DNA from: Glycomyces sp. NRRL B-16210
GTDB lineage: Bacteria > Actinomycetota > Actinomycetes > Mycobacteriales > Micromonosporaceae
Assembly (NCBI RefSeq): GCF_000719515.1
Contig: NZ_JOGR01000013.1
Location: forward strand, 186,001-250,000
Direction of reading: 5' to 3'
Length of the DNA: 64,000 nucleotides
Both the position numbers and the translations under genes were made by a program. Below are positions 40,942 through 48,947 of this stretch, in pieces; the stretch's first letter is position 1, and every line of letters begins with the position of its first letter. The notes under the pieces are model-generated. The model saw only the letters and a program-made list of their open reading frames with translations. It was not told the DNA's origin and searched no databases.

Positions 40942-41841
40942 ATGGGTGTGGCAGCAGTGCAGGCGGGTTCGGGCGACCGGGGCGAGTTGGACCTCGTGAT
41001 CGTCACCGGCATCTCGGGCGGTGGGCGCTCGACTGTGGCGAGGGCGCTGGAGAACGTCGGTTACTACGTCATCGACAACCTCCCCGAATCCCTCGTGGGG
41101 CAGGCGGCCGAGCTGGCCGCCGCGGGCGGCGAGGAGGTCCGGCGCACCGCGATGGTGCTCGACGTGCGCTCGCGCGCGTTCATGACCGACCTCGTGGGGG
41201 TCCTGGAGGACCTGCGCAAGGGCGGTTTCAAGCCGCACCTGGTGTTCGTGGACGCCGACGACGACGTGATCATCCGCCGCTTCGAGAAGGTGCGCCGCGC
41301 GCACCCGCTCCAGGGGGCCGGCCTGCTCGCCGACGGGATCGCCGCCGAGCGCCGCCTGCTGCAACCGGCGCGGGCCTCGGCCGACACGCTGTTCGACTCC
41401 ACGCACCTCAACGAGAACCAGCTGCGCGCCCGCGTCGAGGAGGCCTTCCTCGCCCCGTCCTCGCCCGGACTCCAGTTCACCTGCATGTCATTCGGGTTCA
41501 AGTACGGCATCCCGCGCGATGCCGACTACGTCGCTGACGTACGATTTCTTCCCAACCCGTACTGGGTCCCGACCCTGCGCGAGCACACCGGCACCGACCG
41601 GGACGTGTCCGACTACGTCCTCGGTCAGGACGGCGCCGAGGACTTCGTCGACGCCTACGCCACCCTGCTGCTCGGCACCACGCAGGGCTTCGAGCGGGAG
41701 GGCAAGCGCTACATGACCATCGCCATCGGCTGCACCGGCGGCAAGCACCGCAGCGTCGCCATCGCCGAGGAACTCTGCAAGCGGCTCAACGCCGCGGGCT
41801 TCCCCGCGAACACGCACCACCGGGACAGAGGCAACGAGTGA
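40942..41841 (+). CDS. rapZ: RapZ/YvcJ nucleotide-binding protein
   Basis: 299-aa P-loop protein. Walker A is GISGGGRSTVA, with Arg replacing the usual Lys as is common in actinobacteria. The middle has YYVIDNLPESLV, and the C-terminal domain contains FKYGIPRDADYVADVRFLPNPYW and IAIGCTGGKHRSVAIAEEL, the conserved RapZ regulatory half. In E. coli it guides RNase E to GlmZ; in actinobacteria the function is less clear. The three genes rapZ-yvcK-whiA are a standard cluster. GATACT lies 6 nt before ATG 40942. Confidence 0.95.
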   Translation: MGVAAVQAGSGDRGELDLVIVTGISGGGRSTVARALENVGYYVIDNLPESLVGQAAELAAAGGEEVRRTAMVLDVRSRAFMTDLVGVLEDLRKGGFKPHLVFVDADDDVIIRRFEKVRRAHPLQGAGLLADGIAAERRLLQPARASADTLFDSTHLNENQLRARVEEAFLAPSSPGLQFTCMSFGFKYGIPRDADYVADVRFLPNPYWVPTLREHTGTDRDVSDYVLGQDGAEDFVDAYATLLLGTTQGFEREGKRYMTIAIGCTGGKHRSVAIAEELCKRLNAAGFPANTHHRDRGNE

Positions 41842-42170
41842 CCTCGGCCGGGTCGCACCGACTCCAAGGTCAGCCCTGGTCCGAGGGCCGGCCCGGCCCC
41901 GGCGCCCCCGAAGGGCGCCCGGACCGCGAAGGACCGCCCCCGGCCGGACCCGATCCCCGAGGTCCCGAGGAACTCGGGTCCGAACGCGCCGAGGGTCCGC
42001 GACCCGCTGACCGGCCCCGCCGGGCCGGGCCCCGGCCCTCCGGCAGCGCCGGCACCGCCCCGTCCTGGCCCGAACCTCCCGGCCGCCTCGAAGCGCCCCC
42101 GCCGTGGCCGAGCCGGCGCGCCGCCGACCCCGATCCGCCGCCCGCCCCCCGACCCCGCGGGAGCCGCTGA
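41838..42170 (+). CDS. Pro/Gly/Arg-rich ORF coupled between rapZ and yvcK
   Basis: 110-aa open frame with no recognisable domain, made mostly of Pro, Gly, Arg, Ala, Glu and Asp. It starts at GTG 41838 overlapping the rapZ stop (GTGA), and its TGA overlaps the yvcK ATG (TGATG). Coupling at both ends argues for real translation, but in GC-rich DNA such frames can be open by chance. The product would be intrinsically disordered. In most relatives rapZ and yvcK are nearly adjacent, so this is an insertion. Confidence 0.5.
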   Translation: MTSAGSHRLQGQPWSEGRPGPGAPEGRPDREGPPPAGPDPRGPEELGSERAEGPRPADRPRRAGPRPSGSAGTAPSWPEPPGRLEAPPPWPSRRAADPDPPPAPRPRGSR

Positions 42171-43105
42171 TGCTCAAAGTCGTCGCCTTCGGCGGCGGAC
42201 GGGGCCTCTCGGCCTCGCTGCGCGCCCTCGCCCGGCTCGACATCGACCTGACGGCCGTCGTGACCGTCGCCGACGACGGGGGCTCCTCGGGGGCCATCCG
42301 GTCCACCAGGCCGCTCCTGCCGCCCGGCGACCTGCGCAAAGCCCTCGTCGCCACCGCCGATCCGGACCGGTCCGAAGTCGCCGCGCTGTTCGCGCACCGC
42401 TTCGGCGGCGACGACTTCCTCACCGGCCACCCGGTCGGCAACCTCATCCTCACCTCGCTGCTCGAACGCCACTCCAACCCGGTCGAGGCGCTCGACACCG
42501 CCGCGCGCCTCCTCGGCTGCCGCGCCCGCGTCCTGCCCATGTCCGGCACCCCGCTCGACATCGAGGCCGACCTCGCCGAAGGCGACGGCACCCGCACCAT
42601 CGTCGGCCAGCACGACGTCGCCGTCTCCGACGGCAAAGTCCTCGACCTGCGCCTGCGGCCGTCCGGGGCCACCGCCAGCCCCGAGACCCTCGCCGCGGTC
42701 GCCGAGGCCGACTGGCACGTCTTCGGCCCCGGCTCCTGGTACACCAGCGTCATCCCGCACCTGCTCCTGCCCGACCTCCGCGAGGCCGTCGCCGCCGCCG
42801 ACGCCCGCCGCATCGTCGTCCTCAACCTCTCCGAGGAGAAGGAGACCGACGGGCTCACCCCCGCCGGGCACATCGACACGCTGCGCCGATACGCCGAAGG
42901 TGTCCGGTTTCACTACGTCGTCTCCGGCGACGCCCGAACCCTCGCCGATCCCGGATCGTTGAACAGTGCGGCACAATCGTTGGAGGCCCGGTTGGTCGCG
43001 GCGGACCTCGCCGCAGACGGCGTCACCCACGACGTCGGCGCTCTGGCCGCCGCGTTGCAGCGTCTGCTGCGCGAAGAAGGTCTGCTGGTCGAAGATGGTG
43101 GTTAA
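42170..43105 (+). CDS. yvcK: Gluconeogenesis factor YvcK (CofD-like)
   Basis: 311-aa nucleotide-binding protein needed for growth on gluconeogenic carbon and for cell shape in Bacillus and mycobacteria (CuvA). The N-terminus reads MLKVVAFGGGRGLSASLRAL (Rossmann-like). Further marks are VTVADDGGSSGAIR, PPGDLRKAL, FLTGHPVGNLIL, GPGSWYTSVIPHL and LNLSEEKETDGL. An earlier in-frame start at 42104 exists but would only add a low-complexity extension. The stop codon is 3 bp from the start of whiA. Confidence 0.95.
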   Translation: MLKVVAFGGGRGLSASLRALARLDIDLTAVVTVADDGGSSGAIRSTRPLLPPGDLRKALVATADPDRSEVAALFAHRFGGDDFLTGHPVGNLILTSLLERHSNPVEALDTAARLLGCRARVLPMSGTPLDIEADLAEGDGTRTIVGQHDVAVSDGKVLDLRLRPSGATASPETLAAVAEADWHVFGPGSWYTSVIPHLLLPDLREAVAAADARRIVVLNLSEEKETDGLTPAGHIDTLRRYAEGVRFHYVVSGDARTLADPGSLNSAAQSLEARLVAADLAADGVTHDVGALAAALQRLLREEGLLVEDGG

Positions 43106-43108
43106 CGA

Positions 43109-44095
43109 ATGGCGATGACCTCGGAGGTCAAGGACGAGCTCAGTCGTATTGAGGTCAGCAAGTCCTGTTGTCAACGGGCCGAGCTCGGCTCGCTGTTCCG
43201 CTTCGCCGGCGGCCTGCACCTCGTCGGCCAGGGCAACGTGGTCGTCGAAGCCGAGGTCGACGCCGGGAACGTCGCCCGCCGCGCCAAGCGCATGATCGCC
43301 GACCTCTACAACTACGAGTCCGAGGTCCACGTCCTCGTCGCCGCCGGACTGCGCCGCAACAACCACTACCTCCTGCGCGTCATGGCCGACGGCCAGGCCT
43401 TCTCCAAACAGATCGGCCTCACCGACCAGCGCGGCTACCCCGTCCGCGGCCTGCCCAACCACGTGGTCGGCGCCTACCCGTGCTGCGCCGAGGCCGCCTG
43501 GCGCGGGGCCTTCCTCGCCCGCGGCTCCCTCACCGAACCCGGCCGCTCCTCCTCCCTCGAAGTCACCTGCCCCGGCCCCGAGTCCGCGCTGGCGCTCGTC
43601 GGCGCCGCCCGCCGCCTCGGCATCGCCGCGAAGTCCCGCGACGTGCGCGGCGTCGACCGCGTCGTCATCCGCGACGGCGACGCCATCGGCGAACTGCTCA
43701 CCAGGCTCGGCGCCCACTCCTCGGTCCTCACCTGGGAGGAGCGGCGCGTGCGGCGCGAAGTGCGCGCCACCGCCAACCGCCTCGCCAACTTCGACGACGC
43801 GAACCTGCGCCGCTCGGCCCGCGCCGCCGTCGCCGCCGCCGCGAAGGTCACCCGCGCCCTCGAAGTCCTCGGCGACGACGTCCCCGAGCACCTCGCCTCC
43901 GCCGGGCGCCTGCGCCTCGACCACCGCCAGGCCTCCCTCGAAGAACTCGGCACCCTCGCCGACCCGCCGCTCACCAAGGACGCCATCGCCGGGCGCATCC
44001 GCCGCCTCATCAACATGGCCACCAAGCGCGCCCACGAGAACGGCGTCCCCGGACCCGACGACGTCGTCGCCGAAGAGGAAGCCCTGGTCGCCTGA
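43109..44095 (+). CDS. whiA: Sporulation/cell division regulator WhiA
   Basis: 328-aa DNA-binding protein. The N-terminal half is the LAGLIDADG-homing-endonuclease-derived fold (LGSLFRFAGGLHLVGQG, then CCAEAAWRGAFLARGSL). The C-terminal helix-turn-helix has LRLDHRQASLEELGTLADPPLTKDAIAGRIRRL. WhiA works with WhiB to start sporulation septation in Streptomyces and is found in nearly all Gram-positives. ATG 43109 is near-adjacent to yvcK. No gene is seen in the 285-bp gap after it, which holds the gap operator region. Confidence 0.97.
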   Translation: MAMTSEVKDELSRIEVSKSCCQRAELGSLFRFAGGLHLVGQGNVVVEAEVDAGNVARRAKRMIADLYNYESEVHVLVAAGLRRNNHYLLRVMADGQAFSKQIGLTDQRGYPVRGLPNHVVGAYPCCAEAAWRGAFLARGSLTEPGRSSSLEVTCPGPESALALVGAARRLGIAAKSRDVRGVDRVVIRDGDAIGELLTRLGAHSSVLTWEERRVRREVRATANRLANFDDANLRRSARAAVAAAAKVTRALEVLGDDVPEHLASAGRLRLDHRQASLEELGTLADPPLTKDAIAGRIRRLINMATKRAHENGVPGPDDVVAEEEALVA

Positions 44096-44170
44096 CCGTT
44101 CGCAGCCGACTGCCGTTCTCTGGCGCGGTGTCCGGCGCGGCCTGGCGCTCTACCGCTACGCTTAACCGCG

Positions 44171-44199
44171 ATGTCACACCGCTGTCCTGGGTGTGACAT
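44171..44199 (+). promoter_or_regulatory. 29-bp perfect dyad upstream of gap
   Basis: ATGTCACACC (44171-44180) and GGTGTGACAT (44190-44199) form perfect 10-bp arms 9 nt apart. It lies about 180 bp before gap. It could be an operator for a glycolysis regulator or an RNA hairpin. The half-sites TCACA...TGTGA are inverted relative to a CRP site, so this is not a canonical CRP box. Confidence 0.6.
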
Positions 44200-44380
44200 G
44201 ATCGGGGGGAACCGGCCGCGACAGGTTTTCAGAACCGGAGCGGTAGGGTCAAGGAGTGCTCGGCGACGAGGCCGAACAGCGATCTGTTCCACCGTCGCTA
44301 TTCGGCTGAACGGATCGCGTACGAGACCGCCTCCGGTCTCAGTCAATCATCCGATCCTGTTCTAGCGAGGAGATGGCCAC

Positions 44381-45379
44381 GTGACCATCCGCGTTGGCGT
44401 CAACGGCTTCGGCCGCATTGGGCGCAACTTCTTCCGGGCGATTCTCGCCTCCGGTGCCGATGTCGAAATCGTCGCATTCAACGACCTCGGCGACGCCGAC
44501 ACCATTGCCAACCTGCTGAAGTACGACTCGATCCTCGGTCGCCTCCCCTACGAGGTCAAGGTCGGCCCCGGCGAGATCACCGTCAACGGCAAGACCATCA
44601 AGGCCTTCGCCGAGCGCGACCCCGCCAACATCCCGTGGGCCGAGGTCGGCGCCGAGGTCGTCATCGAGTCCACCGGCTTCTTCACCGACGGCACCAAGGC
44701 CGCCGCCCACCTGGGCGACACGGTCAAGAAGGTCATCATCTCCGCTCCGGCGAAGAACGAGGACCTGACCGTGGTCATGGGCGTCAACAACGACAAGTAC
44801 GACGCCGAGAAGCACCACATCATCTCGAACGCGTCCTGCACCACCAACTGCCTGGCCCCGATGGCCAAGGTCCTGCACGAGGCCGTCGGCATCGAAAAGG
44901 GCCTGATGACCACCATCCACGCTTACACGCAGGACCAGAACCTCCAGGACGGTCCCCACAAGGACCCCCGCCGCGCCCGCGCCGCCGGCCTGAACGTCGT
45001 GCCCACCACCACCGGCGCCGCCAAGGCCGTCGGCGTGGTGCTGCCCGAGCTCAACGGCAAGCTCGACGGCTACTCGCTGCGCGTGCCGATCGCGACCGGC
45101 TCGGTCACCGACCTCACCTTCGAGGCGTCCCGCGACGTCACCGCCGAAGAGGTCAACGCCGCGCTCAAGGCCGCCGCCGAGGGCCCCCTCAAGGGCATCC
45201 TGGCCTACACCGAGGACCCGATCGTCTCCAAGGACATCGAGACCGACCCGCACTCGTGCATCATCGACGGCCTCCTGACCAAGGTCATCGGCAACCAGGT
45301 CAAGGTCTTCGGCTGGTACGACAATGAGTGGGGCTTCTCCAACCGCCTCGTCAGCCTCGTCGAGCTGGTCGGCGCTTAG
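44381..45379 (+). CDS. gap: Glyceraldehyde-3-phosphate dehydrogenase
   Basis: 332-aa NAD-dependent glycolytic enzyme, type I. It has the Rossmann start VGVNGFGRIGRNFFRA and the catalytic Cys in SNASCTTNCLAP (Cys153). The conserved blocks TIHAYTQDQNLQDGPHKD and TGAAKAVGVVLPELNGKLDG and the C-terminus WYDNEWGFSNRL complete the family pattern. GTG 44381 is preceded by GCGAGGAGATGG. It is the first gene of gap-pgk-tpiA; pgk starts 5 bp after it. Confidence 0.97.
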   Translation: MTIRVGVNGFGRIGRNFFRAILASGADVEIVAFNDLGDADTIANLLKYDSILGRLPYEVKVGPGEITVNGKTIKAFAERDPANIPWAEVGAEVVIESTGFFTDGTKAAAHLGDTVKKVIISAPAKNEDLTVVMGVNNDKYDAEKHHIISNASCTTNCLAPMAKVLHEAVGIEKGLMTTIHAYTQDQNLQDGPHKDPRRARAAGLNVVPTTTGAAKAVGVVLPELNGKLDGYSLRVPIATGSVTDLTFEASRDVTAEEVNAALKAAAEGPLKGILAYTEDPIVSKDIETDPHSCIIDGLLTKVIGNQVKVFGWYDNEWGFSNRLVSLVELVGA

Positions 45380-45383
45380 TCTG

Positions 45384-46580
45384 ATGAAGACACTCGACGA
45401 ACTCCTGAAGGAGGGCGTCAACGGTCGGCGCGTACTCGTACGCGCCGACCTCAACGTGCCTCTGGACGGGAAGAACATCACCGACGACGGCCGCATCCGC
45501 GCCGTCGCCCCGACCGTCAAGGCGCTGGCCGAAGCCGGCGCCCGCGTCGTGGTCTGCTCGCACCTGGGCCGCCCCAAGGGCGCGCCCGACCCCGCCTTCT
45601 CGCTGGCCCCCGTGGCCAAGCGCCTCGGCGAGGTCCTCGGCCGCGAGGTCGCCTTCGCCTCCGACACCGTCGGGACCGACGCCGAGTCCAAGGCCGTCGC
45701 CCAAGGCGACGGCGACGTGCTCCTGCTGGAGAACCTGCGCTTCAACAAGGGCGAGACCAGCAAGGACGAGACCGAGCGGGCCGAGTTCGCGGGCCAGCTC
45801 GCCGCGTTCGGCGACGTGTACGTCGACGACGCCTTCGGCGCCGTGCACCGCAAGCACGCCTCGGTCTACCACGTCGCGAAGGTCCTGCCGCACTACGCCG
45901 GCTGGCTCATCGCCAAAGAGGTCGAAGTCCTCTCCAAGCTCACCGGGGCCCCCGAGAAGCCGTACGTGGTCATCCTCGGCGGCGCGAAGGTCTCCGACAA
46001 GCTCGCGGTCATCGACAACCTCCTCGACAAGGTCGACACGCTCATCGTCGGCGGCGGCATGATGTTCACCTTCCTCGCGGCCAAGGGCTTCGAGGTCGGA
46101 TCGTCGCTGCTGGAGAAGGACCAGATCGAGGTCTGCAAGTCCTACCTCGCCCGGGCCGCCGAACTCGGCGTCGAACTGCTGCTGCCGGTGGACACCACCA
46201 CCGCGGCCGAGTTCGCCGCCGACGCCGAGCCGCTCACGGTGGCGGTGGACGCCATCCCGGCCGAGCGCATGGGCCTGGACATCGGACCCGAGTCCGCGAA
46301 GCTCTTCTCGGAGCGGATCGCCGGGGCCAAGACCGTGTTCTGGAACGGCCCGATGGGCGTGTTCGAGTTCCCCGACTACGCCGCCGGCACCAAGACCGTC
46401 GCGCAGGCGCTCGTGGACTCCGAGGCGTTCAGCGTGGTCGGCGGCGGCGACTCCGCCGCCGCGGTCCGCACCCTCGGCCTGCCCGAGGACGGATTCGGCC
46501 ACATCTCGACCGGCGGAGGGGCGAGCCTCGAATACCTCGAAGGCAAGACCCTGCCCGGCCTGGACGCACTGGAGAAGTAG
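45384..46580 (+). CDS. pgk: Phosphoglycerate kinase
   Basis: 398-aa glycolytic kinase that makes ATP and 3-phosphoglycerate. N-domain marks are GRRVLVRADLNVPLDG, CSHLGRPKGAPDPAFSL, ENLRFNKGE and DDAFGAVHRKHAS. C-domain marks include VILGGAKVSDKL and VFWNGPMGVFE. The C-terminal GGGDSAAAVR and GHISTGGGASLEYLEGK complete the nucleotide site. ATG 45384 follows the gap stop by 4 nt. tpiA is 70 bp downstream. Confidence 0.97.
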   Translation: MKTLDELLKEGVNGRRVLVRADLNVPLDGKNITDDGRIRAVAPTVKALAEAGARVVVCSHLGRPKGAPDPAFSLAPVAKRLGEVLGREVAFASDTVGTDAESKAVAQGDGDVLLLENLRFNKGETSKDETERAEFAGQLAAFGDVYVDDAFGAVHRKHASVYHVAKVLPHYAGWLIAKEVEVLSKLTGAPEKPYVVILGGAKVSDKLAVIDNLLDKVDTLIVGGGMMFTFLAAKGFEVGSSLLEKDQIEVCKSYLARAAELGVELLLPVDTTTAAEFAADAEPLTVAVDAIPAERMGLDIGPESAKLFSERIAGAKTVFWNGPMGVFEFPDYAAGTKTVAQALVDSEAFSVVGGGDSAAAVRTLGLPEDGFGHISTGGGASLEYLEGKTLPGLDALEK

Positions 46581-46650
46581 ATGGCCCGCGCCCGTCGCCC
46601 CGCCCAACCGCGCCGCTTCGCGACGCTTCCCCGAACCGGAGTAAACGCTG

Positions 46651-47436
46651 ATGTCTGAGACTCGCAAGCCGCTCATCGCCGGCAACTGGAAGATGAACCT
46701 CAACCACCTCGAAGCGATCGCCCTGGTGCAGAAGCTGGCCTTCAGCCTCGACCGCGAGCAGCTCGAAGCGGTCGAGACCGTCGTCCTGCCGCCGTTCGTC
46801 GACATCCGCAGCGTGCAGACGCTCGTCGACGGCGACAAGCTGACCATCGGCTTCGGCGCCCAGGACCTGTCGGCGCACCCGTCGGGCGCCTACACCGGCG
46901 AGATCGCCGGCTCGATGCTCGCCAAGCTCGGCTGCTCGTACGTGGCCGTGGGCCACTCCGAGCGCCGGCAGTTCCACGACGAGGGCGACGAGCTGGTGGC
47001 CGCCAAGGTCCGCCAGGCGCTCAACAACGGCATCAGCCCGATCCTGTGCGTCGGCGAGGCGCTGGACGTCCGCGAGGCGGGCAACCACGTGCCGCACACG
47101 GTGAGCCAGCTGATCGCCGCCGTCGACGGACTGACCGAGGAGGAGCTCGGCAAGGTCGTCGTGGCCTACGAGCCCGTCTGGGCCATCGGGACCGGCCGCA
47201 CGGCCACCCCCGAGGACGCCCAGGAGGTCATCGGGGCCCTGCGTTCGGCGCTGGCCGAGAAGTTCGGCGCGGTGGCGGACCGGGTTCGCATCCTCTACGG
47301 CGGTTCGGTGAAGTCCTCGAACGTCGCCCAGATCATGGGCAAGCCGGACATCGACGGCGCCCTGGTGGGCGGCGCGAGCCTGGACGCCGAGGAGTTCGCC
47401 AAGATCGTGCGCTTCCCGGAGCACGCGGGGGCGTGA
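46651..47436 (+). CDS. tpiA: Triosephosphate isomerase
   Basis: 261-aa TIM-barrel enzyme that interconverts DHAP and G3P. It has the catalytic Lys in AGNWKMN, His in VGHSERRQF, Glu in AYEPVWAIGTGRTA, and the phosphate loop LYGGSVKSSN, VGGASLD. ATG 46651 is used. The 3' end carries a duplicated 20-bp segment (see repeat at 47415). Terminator-like hairpin follows at 47481-47514. Confidence 0.97.
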   Translation: MSETRKPLIAGNWKMNLNHLEAIALVQKLAFSLDREQLEAVETVVLPPFVDIRSVQTLVDGDKLTIGFGAQDLSAHPSGAYTGEIAGSMLAKLGCSYVAVGHSERRQFHDEGDELVAAKVRQALNNGISPILCVGEALDVREAGNHVPHTVSQLIAAVDGLTEEELGKVVVAYEPVWAIGTGRTATPEDAQEVIGALRSALAEKFGAVADRVRILYGGSVKSSNVAQIMGKPDIDGALVGGASLDAEEFAKIVRFPEHAGA

Positions 47437-47469
47437 AACAGAAGCGCCGCCCGGAGCACGCGGGGGCGT
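47415..47469. repeat. 35-bp spaced duplication at the tpiA 3' end
   Basis: CCCGGAGCACGCGGGGGCGT occurs at 47415-47434 and again at 47450-47469. The first copy contains the tpiA C-terminus and begins the stop codon; the second is non-coding, ending GCGTAA. Confidence 0.85.
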
Positions 47470-47480
47470 AACAGTATTTC

Positions 47481-47514
47481 GGCCCGCAGCGCATCGAGCT
47501 GAGCGCTGCGGGCC
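47481..47514 (+). terminator. Hairpin after tpiA
   Basis: Perfect 12-bp stem GGCCCGCAGCGC/GCGCTGCGGGCC with a 10-nt loop, 44 bp after tpiA and without a T-run. The rest of 47515-47756 holds only the secG promoter region and no gene. Confidence 0.65.
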
Positions 47515-47646
47515 TCAAGAGCAGGGCCGTCGTACAACGTCGTACGGCGGCTCCCTTCGTATCCCGGGCCAGCGGCAGTCATTCCGCCCTTTCCATTTGT
47601 CGGGATCCCACTTCACGAGCTGACCAGCTGATTCGCTCGCACGCAG

Positions 47647-47675
47647 TTGCAATCATGCCGACACCGCCTTAGGTT
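47647..47675 (+). promoter_or_regulatory. Candidate secG promoter
   Basis: TTGCAA (47647-47652), 17-bp spacer, TAGGTT (47670-47675), about 80 bp before secG. A second -10-like TAGACT lies at 47693-47698. Confidence 0.45.
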
Positions 47676-47756
47676 GTCGTCATGTCCTCCGCTAGACTCG
47701 GACCCGGCCCGCGCCCCATATCGGGTCAGAATTGCTGAGAGGACACCCGATCACCG

Positions 47757-48005
47757 ATGATGACGGTTCTGAGTTACGCCCTGCTGATCCTCCTGCTGCT
47801 CTCCAGCGGAGTCCTGATCCTCATGGTGCTGCTGCACAAGGGCAAGGGCGGCGGCCTGTCGAGCATGTTCGGCGGCGGCGCGGCCTCGGTGGCCTCCGGT
47901 TCGTCCGTGGCGGAGAAGAACCTCACCCGCATCACGATCGGCGTCGGCGTCATCTGGTTCGCCAGCATCCTGGCGTTCGGCCTCCTCCTGCGGGCCATCG
48001 TCTAG
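47757..48005 (+). CDS. secG: Preprotein translocase subunit SecG
   Basis: 82-aa inner-membrane protein of the SecYEG channel. It has two membrane helices (about residues 3-23 and 58-80) separated by the conserved cytoplasmic loop HKGKGGGLSSMFGGG. ATG 47757 is used; the adjacent ATG at 47760 is equally possible. The position after gap-pgk-tpiA and before rbpA is usual in actinobacteria. It is separately transcribed from a predicted promoter. A strong terminator begins 29 bp later. Confidence 0.93.
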   Translation: MMTVLSYALLILLLLSSGVLILMVLLHKGKGGGLSSMFGGGAASVASGSSVAEKNLTRITIGVGVIWFASILAFGLLLRAIV

Positions 48006-48033
48006 CGGTCCGGTCAGCGAACACGACTTCGGT

Positions 48034-48076
48034 CTGGGTCCGGCGAGCTATGCTCGCCGGACCCAGTCGCGTTTTC
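48034..48076 (+). terminator. Terminator after secG
   Basis: Perfect 15-bp stem (48034-48048 and 48052-48066) with a TAT loop, followed by TCGCGTTTTC. Confidence 0.93.
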
Positions 48077-48206
48077 AGGGTTCTCCGCCCCGGCCAGAAC
48101 CGGTGTCAGTTCACTCCACGAATCTCCTAGGGACGCAACCGATTCGATGCGAGCGGGGCTCTAGAACCCGCCTCTACTTCCGGCGCAATGCGAACTCGCG
48201 GCAGTC

Positions 48207-48235
48207 TTTACAGTGTGTGCGTTGCGTCATAGAAT
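48207..48235 (+). promoter_or_regulatory. Promoter of rbpA
   Basis: TTTACA (48207-48212), a 17-bp spacer, and TAGAAT (48230-48235) give a strong vegetative promoter, implying a 5' leader of about 145 nt before the ATG at 48388. The remainder of 48077-48387 shows no gene. Confidence 0.7.
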
Positions 48236-48387
48236 TGCTGAGGGCGGTGCTCCTACCGCTCCGGCCGGTGACTCCACGGCGACGAATGGGGAGCCGCGCG
48301 GTCTTCCTCCCGCCGACTCCTGAAACCGCTGCCGCGTCCGGTCGATTTCCACAAGAGATCTCCCGTCTGTGAGGAGCGATCACACAT

Positions 48388-48741
48388 ATGTCCAACGGAC
48401 AAGCCATCCGCGGCACGCGAATCGGCGCCACCCCGGGACTCCACTCGGAACGCGGCGAACCCGTGCCTCGGCAGCAAGTCAGATATTGGTGCGCCAACGG
48501 ACACGAGACCACCCGGTCTTTCGCGCTGTACGTCGAGGTGCCAGAGGAATGGGACTGCACCTGCTGCGGATGGCCCGCCAGTCCCGATCAAGACAACCCC
48601 CCAGAACGCCGATCAGCCAAGCCGTACAAGACCCACCTGAATTACGTGCGGGAGCGCCGCAGCGAAGAAGAGGCCGAAGACCTCCTCGCCGAAGCGCTCG
48701 CCGCCCGCGCCGCGGCACGCGGCGAACGCTCGCTGTACTAG
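48388..48741 (+). CDS. rbpA: RNA polymerase-binding protein RbpA
   Basis: 117-aa transcription factor found in actinobacteria. It stabilises the RNA polymerase-sigma factor complex and open complexes, and affects rifampicin response. The N-terminal tail (MSNGQAIRGTRIG) is followed by a zinc-binding core with WCANGHETTRSFA and EEWDCTCCGWPA. The C-terminal sigma-interacting domain reads PYKTHLNYVRERRSEEEAEDLL. ATG 48388 is used. It is alone on its transcript, with a long leader. Confidence 0.97.
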   Translation: MSNGQAIRGTRIGATPGLHSERGEPVPRQQVRYWCANGHETTRSFALYVEVPEEWDCTCCGWPASPDQDNPPERRSAKPYKTHLNYVRERRSEEEAEDLLAEALAARAAARGERSLY

Positions 48742-48765
48742 CCACCGAGCGTCGAACTCACCCGA

Positions 48766-48797
<32 letters not shown>

Positions 48798-48903
48798 AAA
48801 AAAGCGGCTCTCACCACCGCTTGCATCACCGGGCGGCCCTCACCACCGCCCCGAGCGGCACGACATCGCATGGTTGGGCGATCGGCCGCAGCTGACACAG
48901 CGA

Positions 48904-48937
48904 GGGCCCGGAACGGATCGGAATCCGTTCCGGGCCC
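48904..48937. terminator. Bidirectional terminator at the end of the pentose phosphate operon
   Basis: Perfect 15-bp stem (48904-48918 and 48923-48937) with a CGGA loop. It lies just after the pgl stop on the minus strand and faces rbpA. Confidence 0.85.
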
Positions 48938-48947
48938 TTCAGTCCGC

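Noticed and set aside
44171..44199. CRP/FNR binding site
   Set aside because: The half-sites are in the wrong orientation for TGTGA-N6-TCACA.
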